Source: Carnegiea gigantea
Taxonomy: Eukaryota > Streptophyta > Magnoliopsida > Caryophyllales > Cactaceae
Direction of reading: 5' to 3'
Length of the DNA: 64,000 nt
NCBI GenBank assembly: GCA_029747015.1
Contig: JAKOGI010001563.1
Location: 62,001 to 126,000 of the forward strand
In this document: positions 21,686-34,247 of the stretch, in pieces
Numbering within the stretch: the first letter of the stretch is position 1
Layout of the letters: each line of letters begins with the position of its first letter
Translations under genes and position numbers: made by a program
The notes under the pieces: generated by a model
The model's database searches: none
Told to the model about the DNA's origin: nothing
What the model saw: the letters and a program-made list of their open reading frames with translations, nothing else

Positions 21686-24600
21686 AGGGCCAAAACAAGG
21701 GATGGAGGCAGACGAACTGTCCAACTTTTGGGGTTCTCAAATGGCAGAATGACGAGGAAGAAGTAGGGGAGATGTGTAGCTGCCGAATATGACAATGAGA
21801 TAATGAGTGTTGATGAATGACGGAACAGGAGAGAGACAGATCGAGCAGCAGTTGTGATGAAGGAGAAAGATACACAGCCACCATGCTTTGTATTTGAGCT
21901 TGCTGGGCAGTGGGTTTTAGGTTTCCTGGGTTGGAAACCAACGGGGAAGAAGAAGGGCCAGGGGGGAAGAAGAAGGCCAAGCTCACGTGCCCAACACGTG
22001 TGTCCTTTAGAAGAAGCAGGCCAGTCCAGAGAGAAAAAAAAAGGGAATAGTCTGACCCCGAGAGAAAAGAATGAAAGGAGAAGAAAAGAGGGAGGAAAGA
22101 TCAAGTTGCGTGTGGGCCTCAAGTGGAAGATGTCTGGGCTAGGTCCAGGAAACTTGTTGTAATTTTCTGCAAGTATACGTTTATTGTTGTTGGAATTACA
22201 GATGTCGTCCTCAGAGATGATTTTGAAATTAGATTACTAAAAAAATTCTAAAACAAAATGCTATATTAGATTACCAAAAATTCTTACATAAATAAGAAAC
22301 AGGAACCAACTCCAAATAAGTGTAGCCTATTAACTCTTAGCCATAATTAACCAACCAAACCTTTGCAATTTGATTCTATTGCCGCAGGGCAGAATGAAGA
22401 AACTTTGAATCTGAAAATTCTAAATTAAACTTTTGATTTCTAACCAAGTAAACTAGCCCAAAATTCAAGTTACACCAACTATGAACTGAAACCTAAATCT
22501 TAAAACTGAAACTGTGAGAAGTGAATCAAAAACATGAACCAAAAACTACTCTCCGAACGCTCTGTTTTCGACCTCCGTTTCAAGCGCTCAACCCCTGTAG
22601 CCTTCAGCCCCTTTATTGCCCCCAAATAATGGTCACCATTTACACGTTGAAATAGTTAGATTTGTGATGGTGATAATAATGGATTAAATGATATGGGAAG
22701 AGAGAGAGTAACAGGTGGAGATGGAGATGAAGGGGTACAGTTCCAGTTTTGTTCCTCTGCTCCATTGTTCTAGGTTACATAATGAAGAAGATGAAGCAAA
22801 GGGTGGAGGAACCCAGCTCAGGTGCGTGGCTCTATGAGTTCGACAGAGAGAAGGAAAGTAAGGGCCAAAGCAAGAGATGGAGGCAGACGAAATGTCCGAC
22901 TTTTGGGGTTCTCGAACAGCAGAATGGCGAGGGAGAAGAAGGAGATGGGTAACTGCCGAATTTGATAATGAGGCAATGAATGTTGATAAATGATGGAAGG
23001 GGAGAGAGAGATCGAGCAGCAGTTGTGATGAAGGAGGAAGACACAGAGCCACCATGCTCTGTATTCAGGCCTGCTGGGTAATGGCTTTCGGGTTTCCTGG
23101 GTTGGAAACCAACGAGGAAGAAGAAGAGCTATGGGGGAACAAGAAGGCCAAGCCCACGTGCCCAGCACGTGTGTCTTTTAGAAGAAGCAGGCCAGTCCAG
23201 AGAGAAAAGAAAGAGAATAGTTTGGCCCAGAGAGAAAAGAAAGAAAGGAGAAGAAGAGAGGGAGGGCAGATCGGTTCGCATGTAGGTGCCGGTTGTAAGA
23301 CGTCTGGGCTAGGACTAGAGAACTTGTGGTAATTTTCTGCAAGTATACGGTTATCATTGTTAGAATTATGGATGTCATCCTTAAAGATGGTTGTGAAATT
23401 AGATTACTAAAAAAATTCTATATCAAAATACTAAATTAGATTACTAATTCCAAATAAATGCAACCTGCTAACACTTAGCCGTAATTAACCAACCAAACTT
23501 GTGCAATCTGATTCTTTATTGCCGTAGGGTACAACGAGGCAACTTTGAATCTAAAAATTCTAAATTAAACTTTTGATTTCCAACTAAGTAAACAAACCCA
23601 AAATTTAAGTTACACCAATTATGAACTGAAACCAAAATCTGAAAAGTAAAACTGTGAGAAGTGAATCAAAAACATGAACCGAAAACTACTCTCTGAACTC
23701 TCTGTTTTTGACCTCCATTTTAGGCGCTCACCTCCTACAGCCTTTAGTCCCTTCACTGCACCCATATAATGGTCGCCATTCACACCTTGAAAGGGATAGA
23801 TTTATGATGGTCATGATGATGGATTAAATGATAAGGGAAGAGAGAGAATAACAGATGGACAGGAAGATGAAGGGGTATAGTTCCTATTCTGTTCCTCTGT
23901 TCCATTCTTCTGGGTTGCATAATAAAGAAGATGGAGCAAAGGGATGGAGGAACCCAGCTCATGTGCATGGCTTTGTGAGTTCGAGAAAGACAAAGAAAGT
24001 AAGGGCCAAAATAGGGGATGGAGGCAGATAAACTATTCAACTTTTGAGGTTCTCAAACGGCAGAATGGCAAGGGAGAAGAAGGGAGATGGGTAATTGTCA
24101 AATGTGATAATGAGGCAATGAATGTTGATGAATGATGGAAGAGGAGAGAGAGAGATCGAGTAGCGGTTGTGATGAAGGAGGAAGACACAGAGGCATCATG
24201 CTCTGTATTCGAGTTTGCTGGGTAGTGCCTTTCGGGTTTCCTGGGTTGAAACAAACAAGGAAGAAGAAGAACCAGGGGGAAAGAAGAAGGCCACGGTCAC
24301 GTGCCCAGCATGTGTCTTTTGGAAGAAGCAGGCCAGTCTTGTAAGAAAAGAAAGAGAACAGTCTAGACTAGAGAGTGAAGAAAGAAAGGACAAGAAGAGA
24401 TGGAGGGCAAAATGGGCTGCGTGTGGGCCTGGGGTAGAAGACGACTAGGCCAGGTACAAAAGGCTTGTTGTAATTTTTTGCAAGTGTATGGTTTTCGTTG
24501 TTGGAATTACAAATGTCGTCCTCAGAGATGATTGTGAAATTAGATTACCAAAAACATTCTAAATCAAAATACTAAATTGGATTGCCAAAAAGCATTACGA

Positions 24601-27600
24601 AAATAAAAAACAGGAACCGACTCTAAGTAAGTGCAACCTACTAACGCTTAGTTGTAATTAACCAACCAAAGCTTTGCAATCTGATTCTAGATTGCCGCAA
24701 CGTATAACGAAGCAACTTTGAATCTGAAAATTCTAAATTAAACTTTTGATTTCCAACCCAGTAAACAAACCCAAAATTCAAGTTATCCCAATTATAAATT
24801 GAAACCTAAATTTGAAAACTAAAACCATGAGAAGTGAATCGAAAACATAAATCGAAAACTATTCTCTGAACTCTTTATTTTTGACCTCCATTTCAAGCGC
24901 TCAACCCCTGCAGCTTCAGCCCGTTCATTGGCCCCCAAATAATGGTCCCAATTCACGCATGTGTCTTCGAGTTTCCTAGGTTGGAAACAGACGAGGAAGC
25001 AGAAGAAGGCCAGGGGCATGTGCCCAGCGCATGTGTCTTTTCGAAGAAGCTGGCCAGTCCAGCAAGAAAAGAAAGAGAATAGTTTGGCCCAGAGAGAAAA
25101 GAAAGAGAGGAGAAGAAGAGATGGAGGGCGGACCCGGTCACATATGGGCCTCAGGTGGAAAGCGCCTGGGCCAGTTCCAGAAAGCTTGTTGTAATTTTTT
25201 GTAAGTATACGGTTATCGTTGTCGGAATTATGGATGTCGTCCTTAGAGATGATTGTGAAATTTGATTACCAAAAACATTTTAAATCAAAATACTAAACTA
25301 TATTACCAAAAATTGCTATCAAAATAAGAAACAAAAACCAACTCGAAATCAGTGCAACCTACTAACACTTCATAGTAATCAACCAACCAATGCTTTGCAA
25401 TCTGATTCTCTATTATCGCAGGGTAGAATGAAGCAACTTTGAATCTGAAAATTCTGAATTAAATTTTAGATTTCTAACCAAGTAAACAAACCCAAAATTC
25501 AAGTTACACCAATTATGAATTTAAACCTAAATCTGAAAACTAAAACTGTGAGAAGTGAATTGAAAACGTGAATCGAAAACTACTCTCCGAACTTTCTATT
25601 TTTGACCTCAATTTCAAGAGCTCAACCCCTGCAGCCTTCAGCCCCTTCATTGCCCCTAAAAAATGGTCACCATTCACACCTTGAAACCGTTAGATTTATG
25701 ACGGTGATGATGATGGATTAAATGACAAGGGAGAAGAGAGAGAGTAACAGATGGAGAGAAAGATGAAGGGGCACGGTTCCTGTTCTGCTCCTCTATTCGG
25801 TTGTTCTGGGTTATGCAATGAAGAAGATCAAGCAAAGGCGTGGAGGAACCTAGCTCAGGTGCGTGGCTCTATGAGTTCGAGAGAGAGAGAGAGAGAGAAA
25901 GTAAGGACCAAAACAAGGGATGAAGGTAGACAAACTGTCCGGCTTTTGGGGTTTTCAAACAGCAGAATGGTGAGGGATAAGAAGGGAGATGGGTAACTGC
26001 AAAATGTAATAACGAGGCAATAAATGTTAATGAATGATAGAAGAGCAGAGAGAGATCGAGCAGCGGTTGTGAAGAAGAAGGAAGAAATAGAGCCACCATG
26101 CTATGTATTCGGGTTTGTTGGGTAGTGGCTTTCGGGTTTCCTGGGCTGAAAACTGATGAGGAAGAAGATGGGCCGCGAGGGAAGCAGAAGGCCAAGCTCA
26201 CGTGCCTTGCACGTGTGTCTTTTAGAAGAAGCAGGTTGGTCCGGTGAGAAAAGAAAGAGAACAGTCCGACCCAGAGAGAAAAGAAAGAAAGGAGAAGAAG
26301 AGAAGGAGGGCAGATCAGGTCACGTGTGGGCCTCGGGTGGAAGACGTCTGGGCCAGGTCCAAAAAACTTGTTGTAATTTTTCACTAGTATACGGTTATTG
26401 TTATTAGAATTACGAATATCGTCCTCAGAGATGATTGTGAAATTAGATTACCAAAAAAATTCTAAATCGAAATGCTATATTAGATTACCAAAAATTCTTA
26501 CCAAAATAGTAAACAGGAACCAGCTGCAAATAAGTGCAACCTACTAACTCTTAGCCGTAATTAACTAACCAAGGCTTTGCAATCTGATTCTCCATTATTG
26601 CAGGGCAGAACGAAGCAACTTTGAATTAGAAAATTCTGAGTTAAACTTTTGATTTCCAACCAAGTAAACAAACTCAAATTCAAGTTACACCAATTACAAA
26701 CTAAAACCTAAATCTGAAAACTAAAATTGTGAAGAGTGAATGAAAAAACATGAACTGAAAACTACGCTACGAACTCTCTGTTTTCGATGTGCATTTCAAG
26801 CACTCAACCCTTGCAGCCTTTAGCCCCTTCATTGCCCCCAAATAATGGTTGCCATTCACACCTTGAAACCGTTAGATTTATGATGGTGATGATGATGGAT
26901 TAAATGATATGGGAAGACATAGAGTAATACATGGAGAGCAACACAAAGGGGCACAGTTCTTGTTCTGTTCCTCTGTTCGGTTCTTCTGGGTTATATAGTG
27001 AAGAAGATAAAGCGAAGGGGTGGAGGAACCCAGCTCAGGTTCGTGGCTCTGTGAGTTCGAGATAGAGAGAGAGAGAGAGGGAAAAAGTGAGGGCCAAAAC
27101 AAGGGATGGAGGCAGACGAACTGTCTGACTTTTGGGGTTCTCGAACGGCAGAATGGCAAGGAAGAAGGAGGGAGATGGGTAACTGCCGAATGTGATAATG
27201 GGACAATGAATATTGATGAATGATGACGGAGGAGAGGGAAAGATCAACAGCAAGTTGTGATGAAGGAGGAAAGCAAGGAGCCACCATGCTCTGTATTCGG
27301 GTTTGCTGGGCAGTGGGGTTTGGGCTTACTGGATGGAAATCGAAGTTGAAGAAGAAGAGCCAGGGGGAAGAAGAAAGCCAAGCTCACGTGCCCATCACTT
27401 GTGTCTTTTGGAAGAAGCAGGCTGGTTTAGCAAGAAAAAAAAGAGAACAGTCAGTCCCAGAGAGAAAAGAAAGAAAGGAGAAGAAGAGAGGGAGGGCAGA
27501 CCAGGTCGTGTGTGGGCCTCGGGTGGAAGACGTCTGGGCCAGGTCCAGAAAACTTGTAATTTTTCACAAGTTTACGGTTATCGTTGTTGGAATTATGGAT

Positions 27601-29415
27601 GTCATCCTCAGAGATGATTATGAAATTAGATCACTAAAAACATTCTAAATCAAGATACTTAATTAGATTACCAAAAATTTATGCCAAAATAAGAAACAGA
27701 AGCCATCTCCAAATAAGTGCAGCCTACTAACACTTAGTCATAATTAACCAACCAAAGTTTTAAAATTTGATTCTCCATTGCCGCAGGGTAGCACAAACGA
27801 ACTTTGAATCAGAAAATTCTAAAGTAAACTTTTGATTTCCAACCAAGTAAACAAACCCAAAATTCAAGTTACACCAATTATAAACTGAAGCATAAATCTG
27901 AAAACTAAAACAATTAGAAGTGAATCAAAAACATAAGCCGAAAACTACTCCCCGAACTCTCTGTTTTTGACCTCCATGTTAAGCGCTCAACCACCTGCAG
28001 CTTTTAGCCCATTCATTACCCCGAAAAAACGGTCGCCATTCACACCTTGAAACTGTTAGATTCATAATGGTGGTGATGATGGATTAAATTATAAGGAAAG
28101 AGAGAGTGTAACAGATGGAGAGGAAGATGAAGGGGCACGGTTGCTGTTCTGTTCCTCTGTTCGGTTCTTTTGTGTTACATAATGAAGAAGGAGAAGCAAA
28201 GGGATGGAGGAACCCAGCTCAGGTGCGTAGCTCTGTGAGTTCGAGAGAGAGAGAGAGAGAAAGTAAGGGCCAAAATAGGGGAGGGAGGTAGACGAACTGT
28301 CTGACTTTTAGGGTTCTCGAACGGCAGAAAGGTGAGGGAGAAGGAGGGAGATAGGTAACAGCCGAATGTGATAACAAGGCAATGAATGTTGATGAATGAT
28401 GGAGGAGGGGAGAGAGAGATTGAGTAGCAGCTGTGATGAGGAGGAAGACACAGAGCCACCGTGCGCTGTATTCAGGTTTGCTGGGCAGTGGCTTTCGGGA
28501 TTCCTAGGTTGGAAACCGACAAGGAAGAAGATAAGCCTGGGGGGAAGAAGAAGGCCAAGCTCCTGCCCTACACGCATGTCTTTTAAAAGAAGCAGGCCGG
28601 TCCAGCGAGAAAAGAAAGAGAACAGTCCAGCCTAGAGAGGAAAGAAAGAAAGGAGAAGAAGAGAGGGATGGCAGACTGGGTCGCGTGTGGGCCTCGGGTA
28701 GAAGACGTCTAGGCTAGGACAAGAAAACTTGTAATTTTCCGTAAGTATACGCTTATTGTTGTTGGAATTGCGGATGTCGTCCTCAGATATGATTGTGAAA
28801 TTAGATTTCCAAAAAAATTCTAAATAAAAATGCCATATTGGATTACTAAAAATTCTTACCGAAATAGGAAATAGGATCCAACTCCAAATAAGTGCAACCT
28901 ACTAACTCTTAGCCGTAATTAACTAACCAAAGCTTTGCAATCTGATTCTCTATTGCTACAGGGCAGAACGAAGCAACTTTGGATCTAAAAATTTTGAATT
29001 AAACTTTTGATTTCCAACCAAGTAAACAAACCCAAAATTCAAGTTACACTAATTACGAACTGAAACCTAAATCTGATAGCTGAAACTGTGAGAAGTGAAC
29101 AAAAAACATGAATCGAAAACTACTCTACGAACTCTCTATTTTCGACGTCCATTTTAAGCGCTCAACCCCTGCAACCTTCAGCCCCTTCATTGCCTCCAAA
29201 TAATGGTGGCCCTTTACACCTTGAAACTGTTAGATTTGTGATGGGGATGATGATGGATTAAATGATAAAGGAAGAGAGAGAGTAATAGATGGAAAGGAAG
29301 ACGAAGGGGCACAGTCCCTGTTCTATTCCTCTGTTCGGTTCTTCTGTGTTACATAATGAAGAAGATGAAGCGAAGGGGTGGAGGAACCCAGGTTAGCTTT
29401 GTGGCTCTGTGAGTT

Positions 29416-29457
<42 letters not shown>

Positions 29458-30604
29458 TAAGGGCCAATGCAAGGGATGGAGGTAGACAAACTGTCCGACT
29501 TTTGGGGTTCTCGAACGACAGAATGGCGAGGAAGAAGGGAGATGGGTAACTGCCGAATGTGATAATGAGACAATGAATGCTGATGACTGATAGAAGAGGA
29601 GAGAGAGAGATCGAGCAGTGGTTGTGATGAAGGAGGAAGACACAGAGCCACTGTGCTCTATATTCGGGTTTACGGGGCAGTGGGTTTTGGGTTTCCTGGG
29701 TTGGAAACCGACAAGGAGGAAGAAGAGCCAGGGGGAAAAAGAAGGCCAAGCTCACATACGCAACACATGTGTCTTTTAGGAGAAGTAGGACGGTCCAGAG
29801 AGAAAAGAAAGAGAGTAGGCTCGCAAGGAGAAGAAGAGTGGGAGGACATACCAGGTCGCGTGTGGGCCTCAGGTGAAAGACGTCTGGGCTAGGTCCAGAA
29901 AGCTTATTGTAATTTTCCGCAAGTATACAGTTGTTGTTGTTGGAATTACGGATGTTGTACTCAGACATGATGGTGAAATTAGATTAGCAAAAAAATTGTG
30001 AATCATAATGCTATATTAGATTACCAAAAATTCTTACCAAAATAGGAAACAGGAACCAACTCCAGATAAGTGCAATCTACTAACTCTTAGCCTTAGTTAA
30101 CAAACTAAAGCTTTACAATCTGATTCTCTATTGCAGCAGGGCAGAACGAAGAAACTTTAAATCTGAAAGTTCTAAATTAAACTTTTGATTTCCAACCAAG
30201 TAAACTAAGCAAAAATTCAAGTCACACCAATTATGAAATGAAACCTAAATCTGAAAACTAAAACTGTGAGAACTAAATCAAAAACATGAACTGAAAACTA
30301 CTCTCCGAACTCTCTGTTTTCAACCTCCATTTCAAGCCTTCAACCCCTGCAGCCTTCAGCCCATTCATTGCCCCCAAATAATGGTCGCCATTCGCACCTT
30401 AAAACTGTTAGATTTATGATGGTGATGATGATGGATTAAATGACAAGGCAAGAGAGAGAGTAATAGATGGAGAGGCATACGAAGAGGCACAGTTTCTGTT
30501 CTATTCCTCTATTCGGTTCTTCTGTGTTACATAATGACGAAGATGAAGCGAAGGGGTGGAGGAACCTAGCTTAAGTGCGTGGCTCTGTGAGTGAGAGAGA
30601 GAGT

Positions 30605-30651
<47 letters not shown>
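20438..30651. repeat. GA microsatellite recurring once per array unit
   Basis: A (GA)n run occupies the same place in most units but differs in length: about 35 bp at 20438, 53 bp at 21631, 24 bp at 25877, 23 bp at 27059, 21 bp at 28241, 40 bp at 29416 and 58 bp at 30594 (with interruptions). The 3' LTR has a shorter version near 13510. Confidence 0.85.
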
Positions 30652-31331
30652 TAAGGGCCAAAACAAGGGATGGAGGTAGATGAATTATCCGACTTTTGGG
30701 GTCCTCGAATGGCAGAATGGCAAGGAAGAAGAAGGGAGATGGGCAACTATCGAATGTGATAATGAGACAATGAATGCTGATGAATGATGGAAAAGGAGAG
30801 AGAGAGAGATCAAGCAGTGGTTATGATGAAGGAGGAAGACGCAGAGCCATTGTGCTCTATATTCGGGTTTGCTGGGCTGCGGGTTTTGGGCTTCTTAAGT
30901 TGGAAACTAACGAGGAAGAAGAAGAGCCAAGGGGAAAGAAAAGGGCCAAGCTGATGTGCCCAATACGTGTGTCTTTTAGAAGAAGCAGGCCGGTCCAGAG
31001 AGAAAAGAAAGAGAACAGTTCGACCCTGAGAGAAAAGAAAGAAAGGAGAAGAAGGGAGGTAGGGCAGACTGGTTCGCGCATAGGCCTCGGGTGGAAGACA
31101 TCTTGGCCAGGTCCAGAGAGAGGGAAAAGGGCACTGGGCTGCTTGCTTCTTTCCATTCCTTTTTTTCTCTTCTTTTGGTCCAAACTTTGAGTACATTGTT
31201 CATTTTTTCTCTAAATTGTCCAATCCCTACAAAATAAGCAAATTTTTTATTAAAATTCTAATTTAATGATTTATTGTGAGCAAATAATAGATTATAAAAG
31301 GGTATAAAGGACCATAATTTATGGTTGAACA

Positions 31332-31472
31332 ATAGTAGATTAGTCTAATTTCACTCTCAAATTTTAATTTGCTTAGCCTACCTTGAGGAAACATAGCCCG
31401 CTAGCTTGACCTAGTCTCTGTGGGATCAACCTTAATTTGCTACAACACCACCATACGCTTGCGGTCCTATCA
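31332..31472 (+). repeat. Family B2 LTR, segment 3 of 3
   Basis: The segment resumes the B LTR after A1 (second ATAGT, then the piece matching 2110-1968 reversed) and ends at CCTATCA before a decayed primer site. Confidence 0.85.
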
Positions 31473-31647
31473 AGTTTTTGATGTTGTTGCCATGTTTGTA
31501 TAGAATTTCATCGAACCCAAGCTCTTTTAGAGTATTGGGATTTTCTTGATGCTGCGTCAATTCGTGGTGATACCTTATTGAACTCGGGTCGCCAACGTGG
31601 AAGACGGGAATACTATGTAAATATGACATTATTCTTGAACCAAGTGT
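31473..31647 (+). other. B2 interior remnant
   Basis: It begins AGTTTTTGATGTTGTTGCC, a strongly mutated primer site. After about 175 bp it runs into the next B LTR. It includes a scrap resembling the N-terminal part of the gag-like ORF (TATTGGGATTTTCTTG, compare 33246). Almost the whole interior is deleted. Confidence 0.6.
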
Positions 31648-32946
31648 TGAATGCCATATTTGCATATGATTTTATGAGTGTTTGGGAGTCATCTTAGGAC
31701 ATTAGTGAGCTTGATTGGACTATTTATGTCCTTATTTCTACTATTACGCTTGGTTTTTCTTGTTTTGAGAGTGTTTGTAGATTTTTACTTCATGAGCCAA
31801 GTTATGTGAGTAGAGTGATGATTTTGAGGCCTTGTAGATCAAGGAAGATAGTAAAAGAGGCTTAAGGACACCCAACACAGACAATCTTGGTCAGTACTAT
31901 GGTACATAAGGTTCCAGGAAGAAGCAGCAGATGAATCAAGAGAGAACGAGTGTGGCAGTGTCCACCATGGTGTGATCGTGATGGCAGCCATGGTTCGTGG
32001 TGGCCCCTTGTCCCTTGAGGCTACTTGTTTTCTTCATGGTTGTTCGACTTCCTGGTATTTTTGATGTTTGGCTGATATGTTTTTCACGAACAAAAGGTCT
32101 GTTTTCAGCCTCACTTGGTCATCATTCGATCCAATCCACTATCCAAGATTAGTGTCTTCCACCTTAGAGAGAGCTCGAGGAAGAATAAGAAGAAGATTTA
32201 CAAGGGAACAGCGGATCGGACAAGCATCAAAAGATCAACCACGAAAACTAAGCGTCTCTTTCTCTATCTTTTTCTCATTTCTTAATCAGATTTATTTTTA
32301 TTTTGTAATTAGTTTTCTTTATTCTGTTAGAGTAGATTTTCTGATTTGGAATTTGTGAACCATCGATGTATTTGCTTTGAGTATCTGCACTTCAATTATT
32401 CTATTTAACTCAATTTCATGTTTAATCTAATTTTAGGGTTTTAATTTGCGAGCATGTTGATTGGGCATCTTCTTGCTTGATTTTGGATGTTGGGTGAAGT
32501 GCTAAAAGGTGAAACTTGGCATTCGAAAACTAAAAATCAAACTTGTATATGTGAATTCTTGAGAAAGATTTGCCATTCGAAAGGGCATGAGTGATAATCC
32601 TTTTCCTAATGAGTATAGATTAATTGAAAACCACGAAAGTAGGGGATTGATTGATACTTGGCATTTCATTATAACTTGAAACAGCATAGTGATACTTTGA
32701 TTTTATTTCTTTAAACTAAGTTGGCTTAGATTGACCATTGTGCAGCAATGAGCTTGAGTGGTTCATCATATGGTGAAGCATATTCCTTAATGTTTATTCA
32801 TATTTAAATTAGTTTTAGTTGTTTTCTTTTCCAAATTTTGATTCACTTAATCTATCTTGATGGAATATAACCCGGTAGCATAACCTAGTCTCTATAGGAT
32901 TGACCTTGATTGGCTACAATGCCATTGTGTGCTTGCGATCCTATCA
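31648..32946 (+). repeat. Family B3 LTR
   Basis: A 1299-bp plus-orientation LTR, starting TGAATGCCATATTTGCAT and ending CCTATCA, intact along its length. It is followed at once by a primer site and interior, so it is the 5' LTR of B3, and it may also have served as the 3' LTR of B2. Confidence 0.85.
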
Positions 32947-32952
32947 AGTTTT

Positions 32953-32968
32953 TGGCGCAGTTGCTGAA
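32953..32968 (+). promoter_or_regulatory. Primer binding site of B3
   Basis: TGGCGCAGTTGCTGAAG lies six bases after the LTR end. It is a mutated tRNA-Asp-type site. Confidence 0.65.
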
Positions 32969-33088
32969 GCCTAGTGTCGAATATTGGGGTATTCTCGATA
33001 GATTTGACTAAGCATTTGTTTTTTCATGCAAAAAAAACCAAAAAAATAGAAAATTATAAAAATTATGAAACAATTTGAGAAAGAAACA

Positions 33089-34170
33089 ATGCCAATTTTC
33101 CATTTCCCCTAATTTGAGCATGAATTATTTTGAATGCATTTTAAGCATTTGAATCTCTTTCTTACTTGTGGTTATTATGTGGGTAAATGGGAAATTTTAG
33201 ACATTATTGATAAGAGTGTAAATAGTAAAACCGGACCTCTTTAAAGTATTGGGGTTTTCTTGGTAAAAATGTCAATGAGGGATGGTATTTGCTTGAGTGG
33301 ATTGCTTGGGATTTATTTGAATTTGAGAAGGCTAGTTGTGTTTCTCGATATTCTTTCCCTAATTCTTGTGTATTCTATAGTAGATCTTATTATGCCCTTT
33401 TTTGGTGTGACTTGTGTAATTCTTCTGACCATGACATTAATCCATGTCCTTACTATGCATGTTATGCTCAACCTTGCTTTGCATCAGTCGTGGATAATAC
33501 TGATGTTGTCCTGACTAAACCTAATTCATCCTTCCCTTTAGCTCAGTGCACGAGGCTTGAGACCGGGGTGAGCCTTTTAGGAGAGTTGCTAGGTTAAATA
33601 TTGTTGATGTATGTTTTGAGTTAGAAGATACTTTGATAAGGTGCATGATCTAGTTAAGACTCCTTTGTAGGAGTCATGTGATGTGTTTACGCATGAGGAG
33701 TCTTATACCCTTGGTTGTACTAGTGTTCTCCCCAATCTCCTTCATCATTTTCATGCTCTCCCTCTTTGTTCATTACCCTCTCCTTCCCCCAAGTATTACA
33801 TTGATGCGCCATTAATAATCCTATGATTTGTGATGCCACTGTGAATTTGGGTTGTGAGGATAACCTATTTGATATGCTTAGTGGGAATGTTGATGATTGT
33901 GTGTCCCTAGGTTGCTTTAGAGGCTATGATCCCTCCATTGATCCTAATAGTTTGTACCTAGAGGATTGGCCTAGAAAATTCATATGCACTACATTCTCTA
34001 CTCCTTCCTATGATTTTTCTATGGCTTTTGATAAAGTTAATAGGATACTTATTGTCTTTGGTGCGATTTTGGTTGTTAGCTCTTGACTTGTCTTTTCTAA
34101 ATTTTGGTCCCAGAAGTTTGATATGCTCCTGTGTGCATTGACGGCGTCTATTGTGATGAGCCGAGTCTTG
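33089..34170 (+). pseudogene. Family B3 gag-like zinc-knuckle ORF, broken
   Basis: This is homologous to the B1 ORF. The ATG at 33089 opens the block PIFHFP. Stops follow. An open part at 33289-33597 carries EWIAWDLFEFEKA and the intact CCHC knuckle CDLCNSSDHDINPC (33406-33447). A frameshifted middle part follows, then 33823-34086 with DNLFDMLSGNVDD and YDFSMAFDKVNRI, and the tail FDMLLCALTAS (34110-34150). B3 keeps in one frame the region that is frameshifted in B1 near 5265, so the two copies decayed independently. The inferred role is as for B1. Confidence 0.7.
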
Positions 34171-34226
34171 AAGTTGTGATGGAGGGATTGATGCTCCATT
34201 TGCTCCATGCATGAGGAGGCCTTAGC

Positions 34227-34247
34227 TTAGGTACATCCAGCACCTAA
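34227..34247 (+). promoter_or_regulatory. Conserved RNA hairpin 1 (copy in B3)
   Basis: Arms TTAGGTA and CACCTAA surround the loop CATCCAG. Six of seven positions pair. It is followed by CGTGGTAAGAT and a T/C-rich run. Confidence 0.5.

Larger units (their letters stand above)
12826..31331 (-). mobile_element. Element A1: 18.5-kb LTR element with one hyper-expanded LTR
   Basis: This is a minus-strand LTR element flanked by ATAGT. In element order: an expanded 5' LTR (31331 down to 18187), a primer site (18164-18180), a broken gag-like ORF (about 17570-16055), hairpin 1, an interior purine tract, hairpin 2, a terminal purine tract and a single-copy 3' LTR (14210-12826). The interior is only 4 kb and has no pol, so it is non-autonomous. 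All open frames between 13.3-14.1 kb and 18.5-31.2 kb are repeat-derived and not proteins. Confidence 0.88.
18187..31331 (-). repeat. Tandem LTR array of A1 (about 11 units, 13.1 kb)
   Basis: The LTR start motif (plus strand CTTGTTGTAATTTTCTGCAAG and variants) recurs at about 18187, 19755, 20941, 22155, 23325, 24466, 25187, 26369, 27555, 28730 and 29905. Most steps are 1141-1214 bp; the first is 1568 (internal duplication), the sixth 721 (internal deletion), and the last runs 1427 bp to the outer LTR end. Only the last unit has the full U3 end that is also present in the single 3' LTR. Junctions read GGTCCAG then AAAACTT then LTR start, so each unit carries about seven leader bases. Units differ by scattered substitutions. 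The open frames here, rich in Ser and Leu on one strand and Arg, Lys and Glu on the other, repeat with the units and are not genes. Confidence 0.9.

Noticed and set aside
19082..31203. Several dozen open frames, up to 191 codons, across the array
   Set aside because: Each reappears once per unit with frame breaks differing between units. They come from the purine/pyrimidine bias of the repeat. Real genes would keep their frame.
18187..31331. CRISPR-like or bacterial repeat interpretation of the regular spacing
   Set aside because: Units are over 1 kb, lack short repeats with unique spacers, and match an LTR next to a primer binding site.
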